From Gammaproteobacteria bacterium (GTDB lineage: Bacteria > Pseudomonadota > Gammaproteobacteria > Steroidobacterales > Steroidobacteraceae): a stretch of 64,000 nucleotides of DNA. The notes below the pieces were generated by a model. That model saw only the letters and a program-made list of their open reading frames with translations. It did no database searches and was not told where the DNA came from. Position 1 is the stretch's first letter; each line of letters begins with the position of its first letter. The position numbers and the translations under genes are program-made. This document shows positions 28,094 through 37,142 of this stretch, piece by piece. Where the stretch lies: contig DAHUYP010000012.1 of assembly GCA_027315105.1 (NCBI GenBank), positions 1 through 64,000 on the forward strand. Direction: 5' to 3'.

Positions 28094-30360
28094 GTCGGTC
28101 CAGGCCGGCGCGCATCACACGGCGCACCGCCCTCGCGGGCGGCGGGTCCCTCATCGTGAGCTTTGCACTGCGGCCGCTCCCCGGCGTCGCCGCACCGGGC
28201 ACCCCGGGCGCGCCGCCGGTCGCGGCCCAGGAGGAACTGCCGGGCAGCCTGCGCAACGCGCCGCTGCTCGATTCGTGGCTGCGGATCGACGCCCAGGGCG
28301 GGGTCACGGTCTTCACGGGCAAGGCGGAGCTGGGCCAGGGGATCAAGACGGCGCTGATGCAGATTGCGGCCGAAGAGCTCGCGATCGCGCCCGCACGCAT
28401 CGCGCTCGTCACCGCCGACACGAGCCGCACGCCGAACGAGGGCTACACGTCGGGCAGTCATTCCATGCAGGACAGCGGCACCGCCATCCTGCATGCCGCG
28501 GCGCAGGCGCGGGAGATCCTGCTGGGCATTGCGGCGCAGCGCCTTGGCATCCCGGCAGATCGGCTGCAGGCGCTGGACGGCGCCGCGGTGGCGCCGGATG
28601 GACGACGGATCGGATATGGCGAGCTGGTCTCGGAGCAGACACTGCACGTGCGCGCGCAAGCGCAGTCCCGGCTCTCGGACCCGAGTCGCCACCGCGTGAT
28701 CGGCGCCGACGTGCCGCGCGTGGACATCCCGGCCAAGCTCGCGGGCGGCGCGGCCTACGTGCAGGATCTGCGGCTTCCAGGCATGGTGCACGCGCGCGTC
28801 GTGCGCCCGCCGAGCTACGGGGCGCGGCTGCGTCGCGTGCAGATCGAGCAGGTCCGCGCCCTGCCCGGCGTGATGCACATCGTGCACGACGGCGATTACC
28901 TCGCCGTCATCGCGCGCCGCGAGTACCAGGCCGTCATGGCGATGAACGCGCTCGCGCGCGCTGCGCAGTGGGAAGAACACCCTGGTCTGCCCGACCAGGC
29001 ACGGCTGTTTGCCGAGCTTGCAACCTGGCCCTCCGAACTCGTGAGCGTCGCCGGCCACCACACGGAGACGGCCGAGCCGGCGCGCACGCTGGAGGCCGAG
29101 TATCGGCGCGCGTACCAGATCCACGGTTCGATCGGGCCGTCCTGTGCGGTGGCGCTGTTCGACGACGGCGCTTTGACCGTGTGGACGCACAGTCAGGGCG
29201 TCTACCCGTTGCGCAGCGCGCTCGCGCAGTTGTTGCAGCTGCCCGAGGAACGGGTGCATTGCATTCAGGTACCGGGGTCGGGCTGCTACGGCCACAACGG
29301 CGCGGACGATGCCGCAGCGGACGCGGCGCTCATCGCCAGGGCCGTGCCGGGGCGCCCGGTGCGCGTGCAGTGGATGCGCGCCGACGAGCATGCGTGGGAG
29401 CCGTTCGGGCCCGCGATGCTGGCTCGCGTGCGCGGCACATTGGACGGGGCCGGCAACATCGTGTCCTGGGAGTACGACGTGTGGAGCAATACGCACGCGA
29501 CGCGCCCCGGCGGCGCCGGAAATCTGATGCCGGCGTGGCATCTCGCGACGCCGCGCGCGCAGCCGCCGCCGAAACCGCTGCCGCTGCCCGAGGGTGGCGG
29601 GGACCGCAACGCCCTGCCGCTGTATCGAATTCCCGCGCTTCGGGTGGACTATCACTTCATCCCGACCATGCCGCTGCGCGTCTCGGCGCTGCGCTCGCTT
29701 GGCGCCTACCTGAACGTGTTCGCGATCGAGAGCTTCATGGACGAGCTCGCGCGGGCCGCGAAAGCGGACGCGGTGCAGCTGCGCCTGCGGCACCTGGATG
29801 ATCCGCGCGCGGCCGCGATCATCACCACGGCCGCGGAGCACTTCGGCTGGGCGCGCTATCGCCGCCGGCACGGCTGCGGACGCGGGTTTGCCTTCGCGCG
29901 CTACAAGAATCTGGCCGCCTACACCGCCGTCGCCGTCGAAGTCCAGGTGGATGGCGAGAGCGGCGCAATTCGAGTGCTGCGCGCCGTCGCGGCGGTCGAC
30001 TGCGGAGAGGTCGTGAGCCCGGACGGCGTGCGCAATCAGATCGAGGGCGGGATTCTGCAGGCACTGAGCTGGACGTTGTACGAGTCCGTCACGTTCGACC
30101 GTACCCGCATCACGAGCCGCGACTGGAGCAGCTATCCGATCCTGCGCTTCTCGGCCGTGCCGCAGGAAGTCGAGGTCCACGTGCTCGACCGCCCGGGGCA
30201 GCCGTTCCTCGGCACGGGCGAGGCGGCTCAGGGGCCGGCGGCGGCGGCCGTCGCGAATGCCCTCGCCGATGCGGTCGGAGTGAGGGTCCGCGAGATTCCG
30301 CTGACGCGCTCGATGATGCGCACGCGAAAGGGGGTGCCGGAGGGGCGGGAGCGCACGTAG
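28090..30360 (+). CDS. Molybdopterin-binding large subunit, Tat-exported (IorB-like)
   Basis: 756 residues. The GTG at 28090 overlaps the small-subunit stop and begins a twin-arginine signal: basic residues, RITRRTALAGGGSLIVSFAL, then an Ala/Pro-rich cleavage region. The mature part has the xanthine-dehydrogenase Moco fold: FTGKAELGQGIKTALMQIAAEEL, EGYTSGSHSMQDSG, GSGCYGHNGADDAA and, at the end, FLGTGEAAQGPAAAAVANAL with the catalytic-type Glu. Likely a periplasmic oxidoreductase acting on an N-heterocycle or aldehyde; substrate unknown. Relatives often use a c-type cytochrome subunit as electron acceptor, and none is adjacent. Convergent with sppA. Confidence 0.9.
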   Translation: MSRSRPARITRRTALAGGGSLIVSFALRPLPGVAAPGTPGAPPVAAQEELPGSLRNAPLLDSWLRIDAQGGVTVFTGKAELGQGIKTALMQIAAEELAIAPARIALVTADTSRTPNEGYTSGSHSMQDSGTAILHAAAQAREILLGIAAQRLGIPADRLQALDGAAVAPDGRRIGYGELVSEQTLHVRAQAQSRLSDPSRHRVIGADVPRVDIPAKLAGGAAYVQDLRLPGMVHARVVRPPSYGARLRRVQIEQVRALPGVMHIVHDGDYLAVIARREYQAVMAMNALARAAQWEEHPGLPDQARLFAELATWPSELVSVAGHHTETAEPARTLEAEYRRAYQIHGSIGPSCAVALFDDGALTVWTHSQGVYPLRSALAQLLQLPEERVHCIQVPGSGCYGHNGADDAAADAALIARAVPGRPVRVQWMRADEHAWEPFGPAMLARVRGTLDGAGNIVSWEYDVWSNTHATRPGGAGNLMPAWHLATPRAQPPPKPLPLPEGGGDRNALPLYRIPALRVDYHFIPTMPLRVSALRSLGAYLNVFAIESFMDELARAAKADAVQLRLRHLDDPRAAAIITTAAEHFGWARYRRRHGCGRGFAFARYKNLAAYTAVAVEVQVDGESGAIRVLRAVAAVDCGEVVSPDGVRNQIEGGILQALSWTLYESVTFDRTRITSRDWSSYPILRFSAVPQEVEVHVLDRPGQPFLGTGEAAQGPAAAAVANALADAVGVRVREIPLTRSMMRTRKGVPEGRERT

Positions 30361-30494
30361 ATCGCAGTCCCGGGGCGTCGGTTTGCCGGCGCCGCGCGCC
30401 GGCCCGTGGACCGGGTTGCATCAGCGCTTGGATGAATCTCTTCGCCGGCGCAGCCCTCGAGTGGCAGCGGCGCGTCAGCCGGCTGCTCGAACCC

Positions 30495-32348
30495 TCACTC
30501 GATCGTGCACAGGCAGTAGGCGTAGACCGAATTGGGCGCCGACAGGCTCGCCCAGCGCGCCAGCTCCCGATCCAGCGGCTTGAGGCGCTGAACCAGCTGC
30601 GCGGCGCCACTGCCGGCCCAGCCGCTGCGCGCCAGGCCGATGCGCTCGATCAGCTGCTCCCCGGTCGAGCGCACCTGCAATAGCAGTTGTTGCGCCCAGT
30701 TCATCTCCGGCTCGATACGCCGCACACCGTAGCGGCCCTTGAGCCCGGCGCGCCTGGCGGCCTCCTTGACCGCATCGTCGTAGGTTCCCAATTGATCCAC
30801 CAGGCCGTTGCGCTTCGCGTCGATGCCCGCCCAGACCCGGCCCTGGCCGACCGCATCGACCGCCTCGCGCGTCATGCCGCGGCCCCTCGACACGCGAGCG
30901 AGGAACTCATCATAGGCGTGATCGACCGTGGCCTGCAGCAGCCGGCTGGCGTCCGGCGACAGCGGTCGATCGAGCCGTGTCGCCCCCGACAGCGGCGTGG
31001 TGCCGATGCCGTCCACTGCGATGCCCAGCTTCGCCAGGCTGCGGCTGAAAGTCGGGATGCCCGCGAACACGCCGATCGATCCGGTGATCGTGTTGGCGCT
31101 GGCGATGATCTCGTCGGCAGGGGCCGCGATGTAATAACCGCCGGAGGCCGCCACGTCGCTCATGGACACCACCACCGGCTTGCCGCCCTGCTTGAGCGCG
31201 AGCACCTCGCGGTAGATCTGCTCGGACGCCAGTACGCTGCCTCCGGGGCTGTCGATGCGCAGCACGACCGCACGGATATCGTCGTCCTGCCGCGCCTCAC
31301 GCAGCAGCAGCGCCGTCGACTCACCGCCGATCGTGCCGGCGGGCTGCCGGCCGTCCAGGATTGCGCCGCTCGCAACCACGACGCCGACTGCCCGGCCCTT
31401 GCCGCGCTCCTTGTCCAGCGCGCGCGTGGCGCGCAGATAGTCCGCGGTGCTCATCTGCCGATAGGACTTGCCCGCGGAATCCGCACCCACCAGATCGATG
31501 AGCCGCTGCTCGACCTGCTGCGAGGTCTGCAGATCGGTGACCAGGTGGCTGTCCTTGGCCACCTTGGCGGTATCGCCGCCGGCCGCGGCCACGGCGGCCA
31601 CGTAGCTGTCCGCATATTGCGCAACCGCCCCGCTCTCGAGATTGCGTGCCTGCGTGATCGCCTGGCGGTAGCCGCTCCAGAGGGCCTGCAGATAGGCGGC
31701 GCTCTCCTGACGGTCTTCGGGCGACATGTCGCGGCGGACGAAGGGCTCGGCGGCGCTCTTGAATTTGCCGGCGCGAAACAGGTGCATGTCGACACTGAGC
31801 TTGTCGAGCGCGTCCTTGAAGAACATTCGATAGCGGTCATAGCCGTCGAGCAGCACGAAACCGAATGGGTCGAGGTACACCTCGTCAGCCTGGGCGGCGA
31901 GGTAATACTGGCTCTGCAGGAAATAGTTGCCGTGCGCAACGACCTTCTTGCCGCTGCGCCGGAACTCGCCGACGGCGGCGGCGAGCTCCTCGAGCTTCAC
32001 CTGACCGGCACTGCCCATGTCGTCGGTTTCGATGACCAGGGCTGCGATGCGCGGATCGCCGGCCGCGGTGCGAATCGCCGTGGTCAGGTCCCAGAGCAGC
32101 GTCTGCGGCTGGCCTTCGCCCTGTGCCTCGCTCAGCGCACGCTGCAGCGGCTCGCCGCTGAGCTGCTCGACGATGTCGCCGGACGGGTGGACGACCAGGG
32201 CCGCCCTGTCCGGCACGCGCGGCGTGGCCTGCAGCAGTGTGCCGACCACGACGCCGGCCAGTGCCAGCAGCAGTAGCAGATGCAGGAAGCGGCGCAGCAC
32301 GTCGAGCGCGCGCCACAGGCGGTGGATCAATCTGCCGAGGTACTGCAT
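30495..32348 (-). CDS. sppA: SppA signal peptide peptidase (67K type)
   Basis: Inner-membrane protease that degrades cleaved signal peptides. 617 residues, as E. coli SppA (618). One N-terminal transmembrane helix (FLHLLLLLALAGVVVGTLL), then two tandem ClpP-like domains. The general-base Lys is in FRAGKFKSAAEPF and the nucleophile Ser in SMSDVAASGGYYIAA, on different halves as in the tandem form. Last gene on this strand before the convergent hydroxylase genes; about 95 bases after rplS. Confidence 0.94.
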   Translation of the reverse strand: MQYLGRLIHRLWRALDVLRRFLHLLLLLALAGVVVGTLLQATPRVPDRAALVVHPSGDIVEQLSGEPLQRALSEAQGEGQPQTLLWDLTTAIRTAAGDPRIAALVIETDDMGSAGQVKLEELAAAVGEFRRSGKKVVAHGNYFLQSQYYLAAQADEVYLDPFGFVLLDGYDRYRMFFKDALDKLSVDMHLFRAGKFKSAAEPFVRRDMSPEDRQESAAYLQALWSGYRQAITQARNLESGAVAQYADSYVAAVAAAGGDTAKVAKDSHLVTDLQTSQQVEQRLIDLVGADSAGKSYRQMSTADYLRATRALDKERGKGRAVGVVVASGAILDGRQPAGTIGGESTALLLREARQDDDIRAVVLRIDSPGGSVLASEQIYREVLALKQGGKPVVVSMSDVAASGGYYIAAPADEIIASANTITGSIGVFAGIPTFSRSLAKLGIAVDGIGTTPLSGATRLDRPLSPDASRLLQATVDHAYDEFLARVSRGRGMTREAVDAVGQGRVWAGIDAKRNGLVDQLGTYDDAVKEAARRAGLKGRYGVRRIEPEMNWAQQLLLQVRSTGEQLIERIGLARSGWAGSGAAQLVQRLKPLDRELARWASLSAPNSVYAYCLCTIE

Positions 32349-32444
32349 TCGCTGATCGGTCGACTGTCACGCATGGTTGACTCCCGGGACCGGAGCCGTG
32401 GACGATGGCGACGCTATTCGGAGGAGCCGAACGCGCGCCGCGGA

Positions 32445-32789
32445 CTAGACCTTCTCCTCGATGCGCGCCGCCTTGCCTGCGCGCTCGCGCAGATAGTACA
32501 GCTTGGCGCGACGCACGCTGCCGCGGCGCTTGACCGCGATCTCGGTGATGCTGGGGCTGTAGGTCTGGAAGGTGCGCTCGACGCCCTCGCCGTGCGAGAT
32601 CTTGCGCACCGTGAACGAGGAGTTGAAGCCGCGATTGCTGCGCGCGATGACGACGCCTTCGTAGGCCTGCACGCGTTCGCGATCGCCTTCCACCACCTTG
32701 ATCTGCACCACGACCGTATCGCCGGGCTTGAAGGCCGGTACCGTGCGGGTCATGCGCTCGGCTTCGAGTGTCTGGATGATATTGCTCAT
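32445..32789 (-). CDS. rplS: 50S ribosomal protein L19
   Basis: 114 residues, complete. Shows [34 protein letters not shown] and [18 protein letters not shown], all L19 signatures. Final member of the ffh-rpsP-rimM-trmD-rplS string, ten bases after trmD. Confidence 0.98.
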   Translation of the reverse strand: MSNIIQTLEAERMTRTVPAFKPGDTVVVQIKVVEGDRERVQAYEGVVIARSNRGFNSSFTVRKISHGEGVERTFQTYSPSITEIAVKRRGSVRRAKLYYLRERAGKAARIEEKV

Positions 32790-32799
32790 TGTCGTATCC

Positions 32800-33555
32800 T
32801 CAAGTCTTCGCAGCGCTCTCGCTCTGCTCGGTCAAGAACTCTTCCAACAGGTCCCGGCGCTCCGCGTCGAGCGCCGCCCGGCCGATCAACTCCGGTCGCC
32901 GCAGCCATGTGCGGCCGACGCTTTGCTTGAGGCGCCAGCGCCGGATCGCCGCATGATCTCCGGAACTCAGCACCGCCGGCACCCGGTGGCCCAGGTAGTC
33001 TTCCGGGCGCGTGTAATGCGGCCAGTCCAGCAGGCCCTCGGCGAACGACTCCTCGACGCTCGAGCGCGCATCGCCCAGCGCGCCGGGCTGCAGCCGTGCC
33101 AGCGCGTCGATCAGCACCAGCGCCGGCAGTTCGCCTCCGGACAGCACATAATCGCCGATCGACAGCTCCTGGTCGACCGCAAGCTCCAGCACGCGCTCGT
33201 CGATGCCCTCGTAGCGCCCGGCCACGAGCACCAGGCCGGGCAGGCGCGCGAGCTGCGCGACCCGCGCCTGCGTCAGCAGTTGCCCTTGCGCGGACAGCGC
33301 TATGCAGCAACTGCCCCCGGGCACCCGGCTGCGAGCCGCCGCGATCGCCGCGCACAGCGGCTCGGGCTTCAGCACCATGCCCGGCCCGCCGCCGTAGGGC
33401 CGGTCATCGACCGTGCGATGAGCGTCCGGCGTGTGCGCGCGCGGATCTTCCGTACCCACGTGCAGCAGGCCGCGTTCCAGCGCCCGCGCCAGCACCCCGT
33501 GGCGCAGCGCCCCTTCGACCAGGGCCGGAAACAGCGTGACGACCTCGATGCGCAC
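32800..33555 (-). CDS. trmD: tRNA (guanine-37-N1) methyltransferase
   Basis: SPOUT-class methyltransferase making m1G37. 251 residues, GTG start. The knot region is intact: [14 protein letters not shown], then [12 protein letters not shown], and [20 protein letters not shown] with the SAM-binding loop. Starts two bases after the rimM stop, so translation is coupled. Confidence 0.97.
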   Translation of the reverse strand: MRIEVVTLFPALVEGALRHGVLARALERGLLHVGTEDPRAHTPDAHRTVDDRPYGGGPGMVLKPEPLCAAIAAARSRVPGGSCCIALSAQGQLLTQARVAQLARLPGLVLVAGRYEGIDERVLELAVDQELSIGDYVLSGGELPALVLIDALARLQPGALGDARSSVEESFAEGLLDWPHYTRPEDYLGHRVPAVLSSGDHAAIRRWRLKQSVGRTWLRRPELIGRAALDAERRDLLEEFLTEQSESAAKT

Positions 33556-33557
33556 GC

Positions 33558-34058
33558 CTAGAAATCCGCCGGCCAGTCCACCTCGATCTCGCGCCGCTCC
33601 AGGTCCACGCGCTTCAGGTGCGGCGGACTCGCCGGCAGCCAGCGCTCCCGCTCCGCACGCACCACCATCAGCGGACCGGCCGGCGCGTCGAGAAAATACT
33701 GCAGTGTGCCCAGGCTCACGCCCTCGATGTTGCGCACCGCGAAACCCTCCAGGTCCTCACGGTAATGCTCGCCGTGCCCCGCGGGCGGGCGGGCAGCGCG
33801 CTCGATCAGGATCTCGCAATCGCGCAGCGATTCCGCGGCATCGCGATCGGTGACGCCTTCGAGCATGACGCGCGCCCCATGGCCATCCCACTGGACCTGC
33901 ACGACCTCCTTCTCCTCCTCGCCGCCCCCGGGCTTGCGCACCCGCCAGCGTCGATGCTCCAGCAGCGACCGCGGCGGATCGGCGTAGGACTGCACCTTGA
34001 CTGCGCCGTGCACGCCGTGCGGCGCAACGATTCGGCCGAGTACGAAATAGCGGCTCAG
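33558..34058 (-). CDS. rimM: 16S rRNA processing protein RimM, probable CTG start
   Basis: Assembly factor for the 30S head that binds S19. The first standard start in this frame is GTG 34013, but the codons just upstream encode YFVLGRIVAPHG, the conserved first strand of RimM. No ATG, GTG or TTG lies upstream of GTG 34013; the only plausible codon is CTG at 34058, whose bases overlap the rpsP stop (CTGA). That gives 166 residues, the normal size. The PRC-barrel half includes GEHYREDLEGFAV and GTLQYFLDAPAG, and the end is EIEVDWPADF. If the CTG is not used, the protein lacks a strand or there is a base error. Confidence 0.88.
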   Translation of the reverse strand: MSRYFVLGRIVAPHGVHGAVKVQSYADPPRSLLEHRRWRVRKPGGGEEEKEVVQVQWDGHGARVMLEGVTDRDAAESLRDCEILIERAARPPAGHGEHYREDLEGFAVRNIEGVSLGTLQYFLDAPAGPLMVVRAERERWLPASPPHLKRVDLERREIEVDWPADF

Positions 34059-34324
34059 GCTGCGGCGGCCTGCGTGCCGGCTTCCTTACGATAGCTGGCC
34101 ACGAGCTGGCGTACCCGGTCGGACTGATGCGCTCCGATCTTGAGCCAGTGATCGATGCGCGGGAGGTCCAGCCTCAGCCGCGTATCCTTGCCGCGGGCCA
34201 CGGGATTGAAATAGCCCACGAGTTCCAGGCTCGAGCCGCCCTGGCGCTTGCGGCTGTCGGTCACCACGACATGATAGAAAGGCTGGTTCTTGGCGCCGCG
34301 GCGCGTCAAACGAATTGTGACCAT
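34055..34324 (-). CDS. rpsP: 30S ribosomal protein S16
   Basis: 89 residues. MVTIRLTRRGAKNQPFYHVV, then VGYFNPVA and DHWLKIGAHQSD are S16 signatures; the C-terminus is a short Ala-rich tail. Preceded by its own putative promoter in the 88-base gap after ffh, and followed directly by rimM. Confidence 0.98.
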   Translation of the reverse strand: MVTIRLTRRGAKNQPFYHVVVTDSRKRQGGSSLELVGYFNPVARGKDTRLRLDLPRIDHWLKIGAHQSDRVRQLVASYRKEAGTQAAAA

Positions 34325-34359
34325 AGGTAAAGCTTCGGTAGGGCCAAAAAAGAGCGCGG

Positions 34360-34388
34360 ATTCTACGCAAATTGGCCGCCGGAAGAAA
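34360..34388 (-). promoter_or_regulatory. Putative sigma-70 promoter for rpsP-rimM-trmD-rplS
   Basis: On the minus strand TTTCTT (34388-34383) and TAGAAT (34365-34360) are separated by exactly 17 bases, in the gap between ffh and rpsP. The -10 is good, the -35 weak. The initially transcribed region contains a run of six T (34351-34346 on the complement). Confidence 0.55.
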
Positions 34389-34412
34389 GGCTTATGCGAT
34401 GCCCGCGCCCGC

Positions 34413-35777
34413 TCAGCGGGCCGGGGGCATCCCGGGGGGCAACCCGCCTTTCAGCCCCGCCATCAGGCGGCCGAGCTTGCCGCCCTTCATACCCTTCATC
34501 AGCCGCTGCATGTCCATGAATTGCTTGAGCAGACGGTTCACGTCCTGCACCTGAACGCCGGCCCCGGCGGCGATCCGGCGCCGGCGCGAGCCGTCGATGA
34601 CGCCGGACTGGCGCCGCTCCAGCGGCGTCATCGAGTCGATGATCGCGATCTGGCGTTTCAGCTCGCGATCGGCTTGGTCCCCCTTCATGGCGGCGCGCCC
34701 GGCGAGCTCGGTCGGCAGCTTGTCCATCACCGCCGCCAGGCCACCGAGTTTGCGCACCTGCTCGAGCTGGGAGCGCAGATCGATCAGCGTGAAACCCTTG
34801 CCCTGGGCGACCTTGCGGGCGAGCCGCTCCGCCGCGCCCGCGTCGACCTTGCGCTGCACCTCTTCGACCAGCGACACCACGTCGCCCATGCCGAGGATGC
34901 GCGAGGCCATGCGCTGCGGATCGAATGGCTCCAGCGCCTCGACCTTCTCGCCGACACCGAGGAACATGATCGGCTGACCGGTGACGTAGCGCACCGACAG
35001 GGCCGCGCCGCCGCGGGCATCGCCATCGGCCTTGGTGAGGATGATGCCGGTCAGGTCCAGCGCGTTGCCGAAGGCGCGCGCGGCGTTGAGCGCATCCTGG
35101 CCCGCCATGGCATCGACCACGAACAGCCGCTGATGCGGATTGGTCGCCCGGTCGATGGCCCGCACCTCTTCCATGAGCTCGGCATCGACGTGCAGCCGCC
35201 CCGCGGTGTCGATGATCAGCGTGTCATAGACGCCGCGGCGCGCCGCCTCGAGCGCGGCGCCGGCGATGCCCGTCGGTTGCTCGCCGGCCGCGCTCGGGAA
35301 GAAATCGCCGCCGACGCTCTCGGCCAGGCGCTGCAGCTGCAGGATGGCCGCCGGCCGGCGCACGTCGGTACTCACCAGCAGCACCCGCCGGCGGTGGGTC
35401 TCGCGCAGCCAGCGCGCCAGCTTGGCCGCGGTCGTGGTCTTGCCCGCGCCCTGCAGACCGGCGAGCAGCACCACCTGCGGCGGCTGCACATTGAATCCAA
35501 ACCCGGATTGTGACGCACCGAGCAGGGCGACCAGCTCGCGATGCAGTATGCCGATGAAGGCCTGCCCCGGCGTCAGGCTGCTCGCGACCTCGGCGCCGAG
35601 CGCCTCGGTCTTGACGCGGTCGATGAAACTCCTGACCACCGGCAGGGCGACGTCCGCCTCGAGCAGCGCCATGCGCACTTCGCGCAGGGTTTCGGCCACG
35701 TTCTCTTCGGTCACGCGGCCGCGCCCGCGCAGCGTCTGAACGGCGCGGCCGAGTCGCTCGGTCAACTTGTCGAACAT
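34413..35777 (-). CDS. ffh: Signal recognition particle protein Ffh
   Basis: GTPase/4.5S-RNA-binding protein that targets nascent membrane proteins. 454 residues. N domain MFDKLTERLGRAVQTLRG; G domain with GLQGAGKTTTAAKLARWL, DTAGRLHVDAELM and TKADGDARGGAALS; M domain from about 300 ends in a Met/Gly/Pro-rich tail (GGLPPGMPPAR). Divergent from the CorB-like gene. Confidence 0.98.
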   Translation of the reverse strand: MFDKLTERLGRAVQTLRGRGRVTEENVAETLREVRMALLEADVALPVVRSFIDRVKTEALGAEVASSLTPGQAFIGILHRELVALLGASQSGFGFNVQPPQVVLLAGLQGAGKTTTAAKLARWLRETHRRRVLLVSTDVRRPAAILQLQRLAESVGGDFFPSAAGEQPTGIAGAALEAARRGVYDTLIIDTAGRLHVDAELMEEVRAIDRATNPHQRLFVVDAMAGQDALNAARAFGNALDLTGIILTKADGDARGGAALSVRYVTGQPIMFLGVGEKVEALEPFDPQRMASRILGMGDVVSLVEEVQRKVDAGAAERLARKVAQGKGFTLIDLRSQLEQVRKLGGLAAVMDKLPTELAGRAAMKGDQADRELKRQIAIIDSMTPLERRQSGVIDGSRRRRIAAGAGVQVQDVNRLLKQFMDMQRLMKGMKGGKLGRLMAGLKGGLPPGMPPAR

Positions 35778-35837
35778 CGCGGCAACGCGGCCAGGCCGCC
35801 CTATACAGCTGTCAGGCTAGCCATTATAAGAGACATC

Positions 35838-37124
35838 GTGGACAAAGCGCCGACCATCGTTCTGGTCCTGATTCTGCTCGGCCTGCTGTTGGTGATCGCC
35901 TTTTCGTCCGGCACCGAAGTGGCGATGCTGTCGGTCAACCGCTACCGCATCCGCCACCGCGCCGCCGGCGGGGAGCGGCGCGCGCGGCTGCTCGAGACGC
36001 TGCTGGCGCACCCGGACCGCTGGCTCGGAGCCAACCTGGTGATCCTGGCGCTGGCAAGCGTCGCCGCATCCACCATCGCGACGCTGCTGGCGCTGCGCAC
36101 CGGCGAACCACACGCCGTGGCGGTGATGATGGTGCTGCTCACGGTGCTCGTGATCGTGTTCTGCGAGCTCGCGCCGAAGATCTTCGCTGCCCTGCACGCC
36201 GAGAGCGTCGCGCTCGGCGCCGCCTACGTCTATCGCGCGCTGCTGTGGATCACCTGGCCGATCATCTGGCTCGCCAATCACGTCGCCCGCGGCTTCCTGC
36301 GCCTGTTCGGCGTCACGCGCGGCAGCCGCACGACGCACGCGCTGTCGATCGATGAGCTGCGCGGCGTGGTCACCGAAGCCGGCGGCCTGATCCCGCAGCG
36401 CCATCGCGAAATGCTGCTGTCGATCCTCGATCTCGAGCGTGTCAGCGTCAACGACATCATGATCCCGCGCCAGGAGATCGCCGCCATCGATATCTCGATG
36501 AATTGGGATGACATCCTCGATCGTCTGCGGCAGACCCCGCACTCGCGCCTGCCCGCCTATGACGGCGAGCTCGACAACCTGATCGGCATCCTGCACATGA
36601 AGCGCGTGGCGCAGGAACTGGCCCGCGGTGCGCTCACGCGCGAGCGGCTGATGGAGATCTCGGCCGCCCGCGAGCCCTATTTCGTGCCGGAGGGCACGCC
36701 GCTGACGCAGCAGCTCGCACAGTTTCAGCGCACCCGGCGCCGGTTGGCCTTCGTCGTCAACGAGTACGGCGACATCGCCGGCCTGGTCACGCTCGAAGAC
36801 ATCCTGGAGGAGATCGTCGGCGAGTTCACCAGCGACCCGGCCACGGTCACGCACAAGGACGTGCATCGGGACGCGGCCGGCAACTGGCTGGTCAACGCCA
36901 GCGCCACCATCCGCGCACTCAACCGCTCGCTCGGCTGGCAGCTGCCAGAGGTCGGTCCGCGCACGCTCAACGGCCTGCTGCTCGAGAAGCTCGAGACCAT
37001 ACCGACGCCGGGTACGGCGCTGCGCATCGGCGAGTATGACTTCGAGGTCCTGCAGATTGCCGACAACGCCATCCGCACGGTGCGCGTACGCGCGGCGCCG
37101 AAGGCCGAGCCATCGGCGGCCTGA
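35838..37124 (+). CDS. CorB/CorC (HlyC)-family membrane protein with CBS pair
   Basis: CNNM-type protein, 428 residues (E. coli YfjD/CorB size). An N-terminal DUF21 region with three to four helices (IVLVLILLGLLLVIAFSSGTE, then MMVLLTVLVIVFCELAPKIF) is followed by a CBS pair (ERVSVNDIMIPRQEI, then LAFVVNEYGDIAGLVTLEDILEEIVGEF) and a C-terminal CorC/HlyC domain. Implicated in Mg2+/Co2+ efflux or resistance. GTG start at 35838; the leader before it contains AAGAGA. Stop is 18 bases from the convergent radA stop. Confidence 0.92.
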   Translation: MDKAPTIVLVLILLGLLLVIAFSSGTEVAMLSVNRYRIRHRAAGGERRARLLETLLAHPDRWLGANLVILALASVAASTIATLLALRTGEPHAVAVMMVLLTVLVIVFCELAPKIFAALHAESVALGAAYVYRALLWITWPIIWLANHVARGFLRLFGVTRGSRTTHALSIDELRGVVTEAGGLIPQRHREMLLSILDLERVSVNDIMIPRQEIAAIDISMNWDDILDRLRQTPHSRLPAYDGELDNLIGILHMKRVAQELARGALTRERLMEISAAREPYFVPEGTPLTQQLAQFQRTRRRLAFVVNEYGDIAGLVTLEDILEEIVGEFTSDPATVTHKDVHRDAAGNWLVNASATIRALNRSLGWQLPEVGPRTLNGLLLEKLETIPTPGTALRIGEYDFEVLQIADNAIRTVRVRAAPKAEPSAA

Positions 37125-37142
37125 GGGTTCGCGCGCACTTCT

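Noticed and set aside
27922-30180. 752-codon minus-strand frame opposite the molybdenum hydroxylase
   Set aside because: Shadow frame; His/Arg/Ala-rich, no recognisable family.
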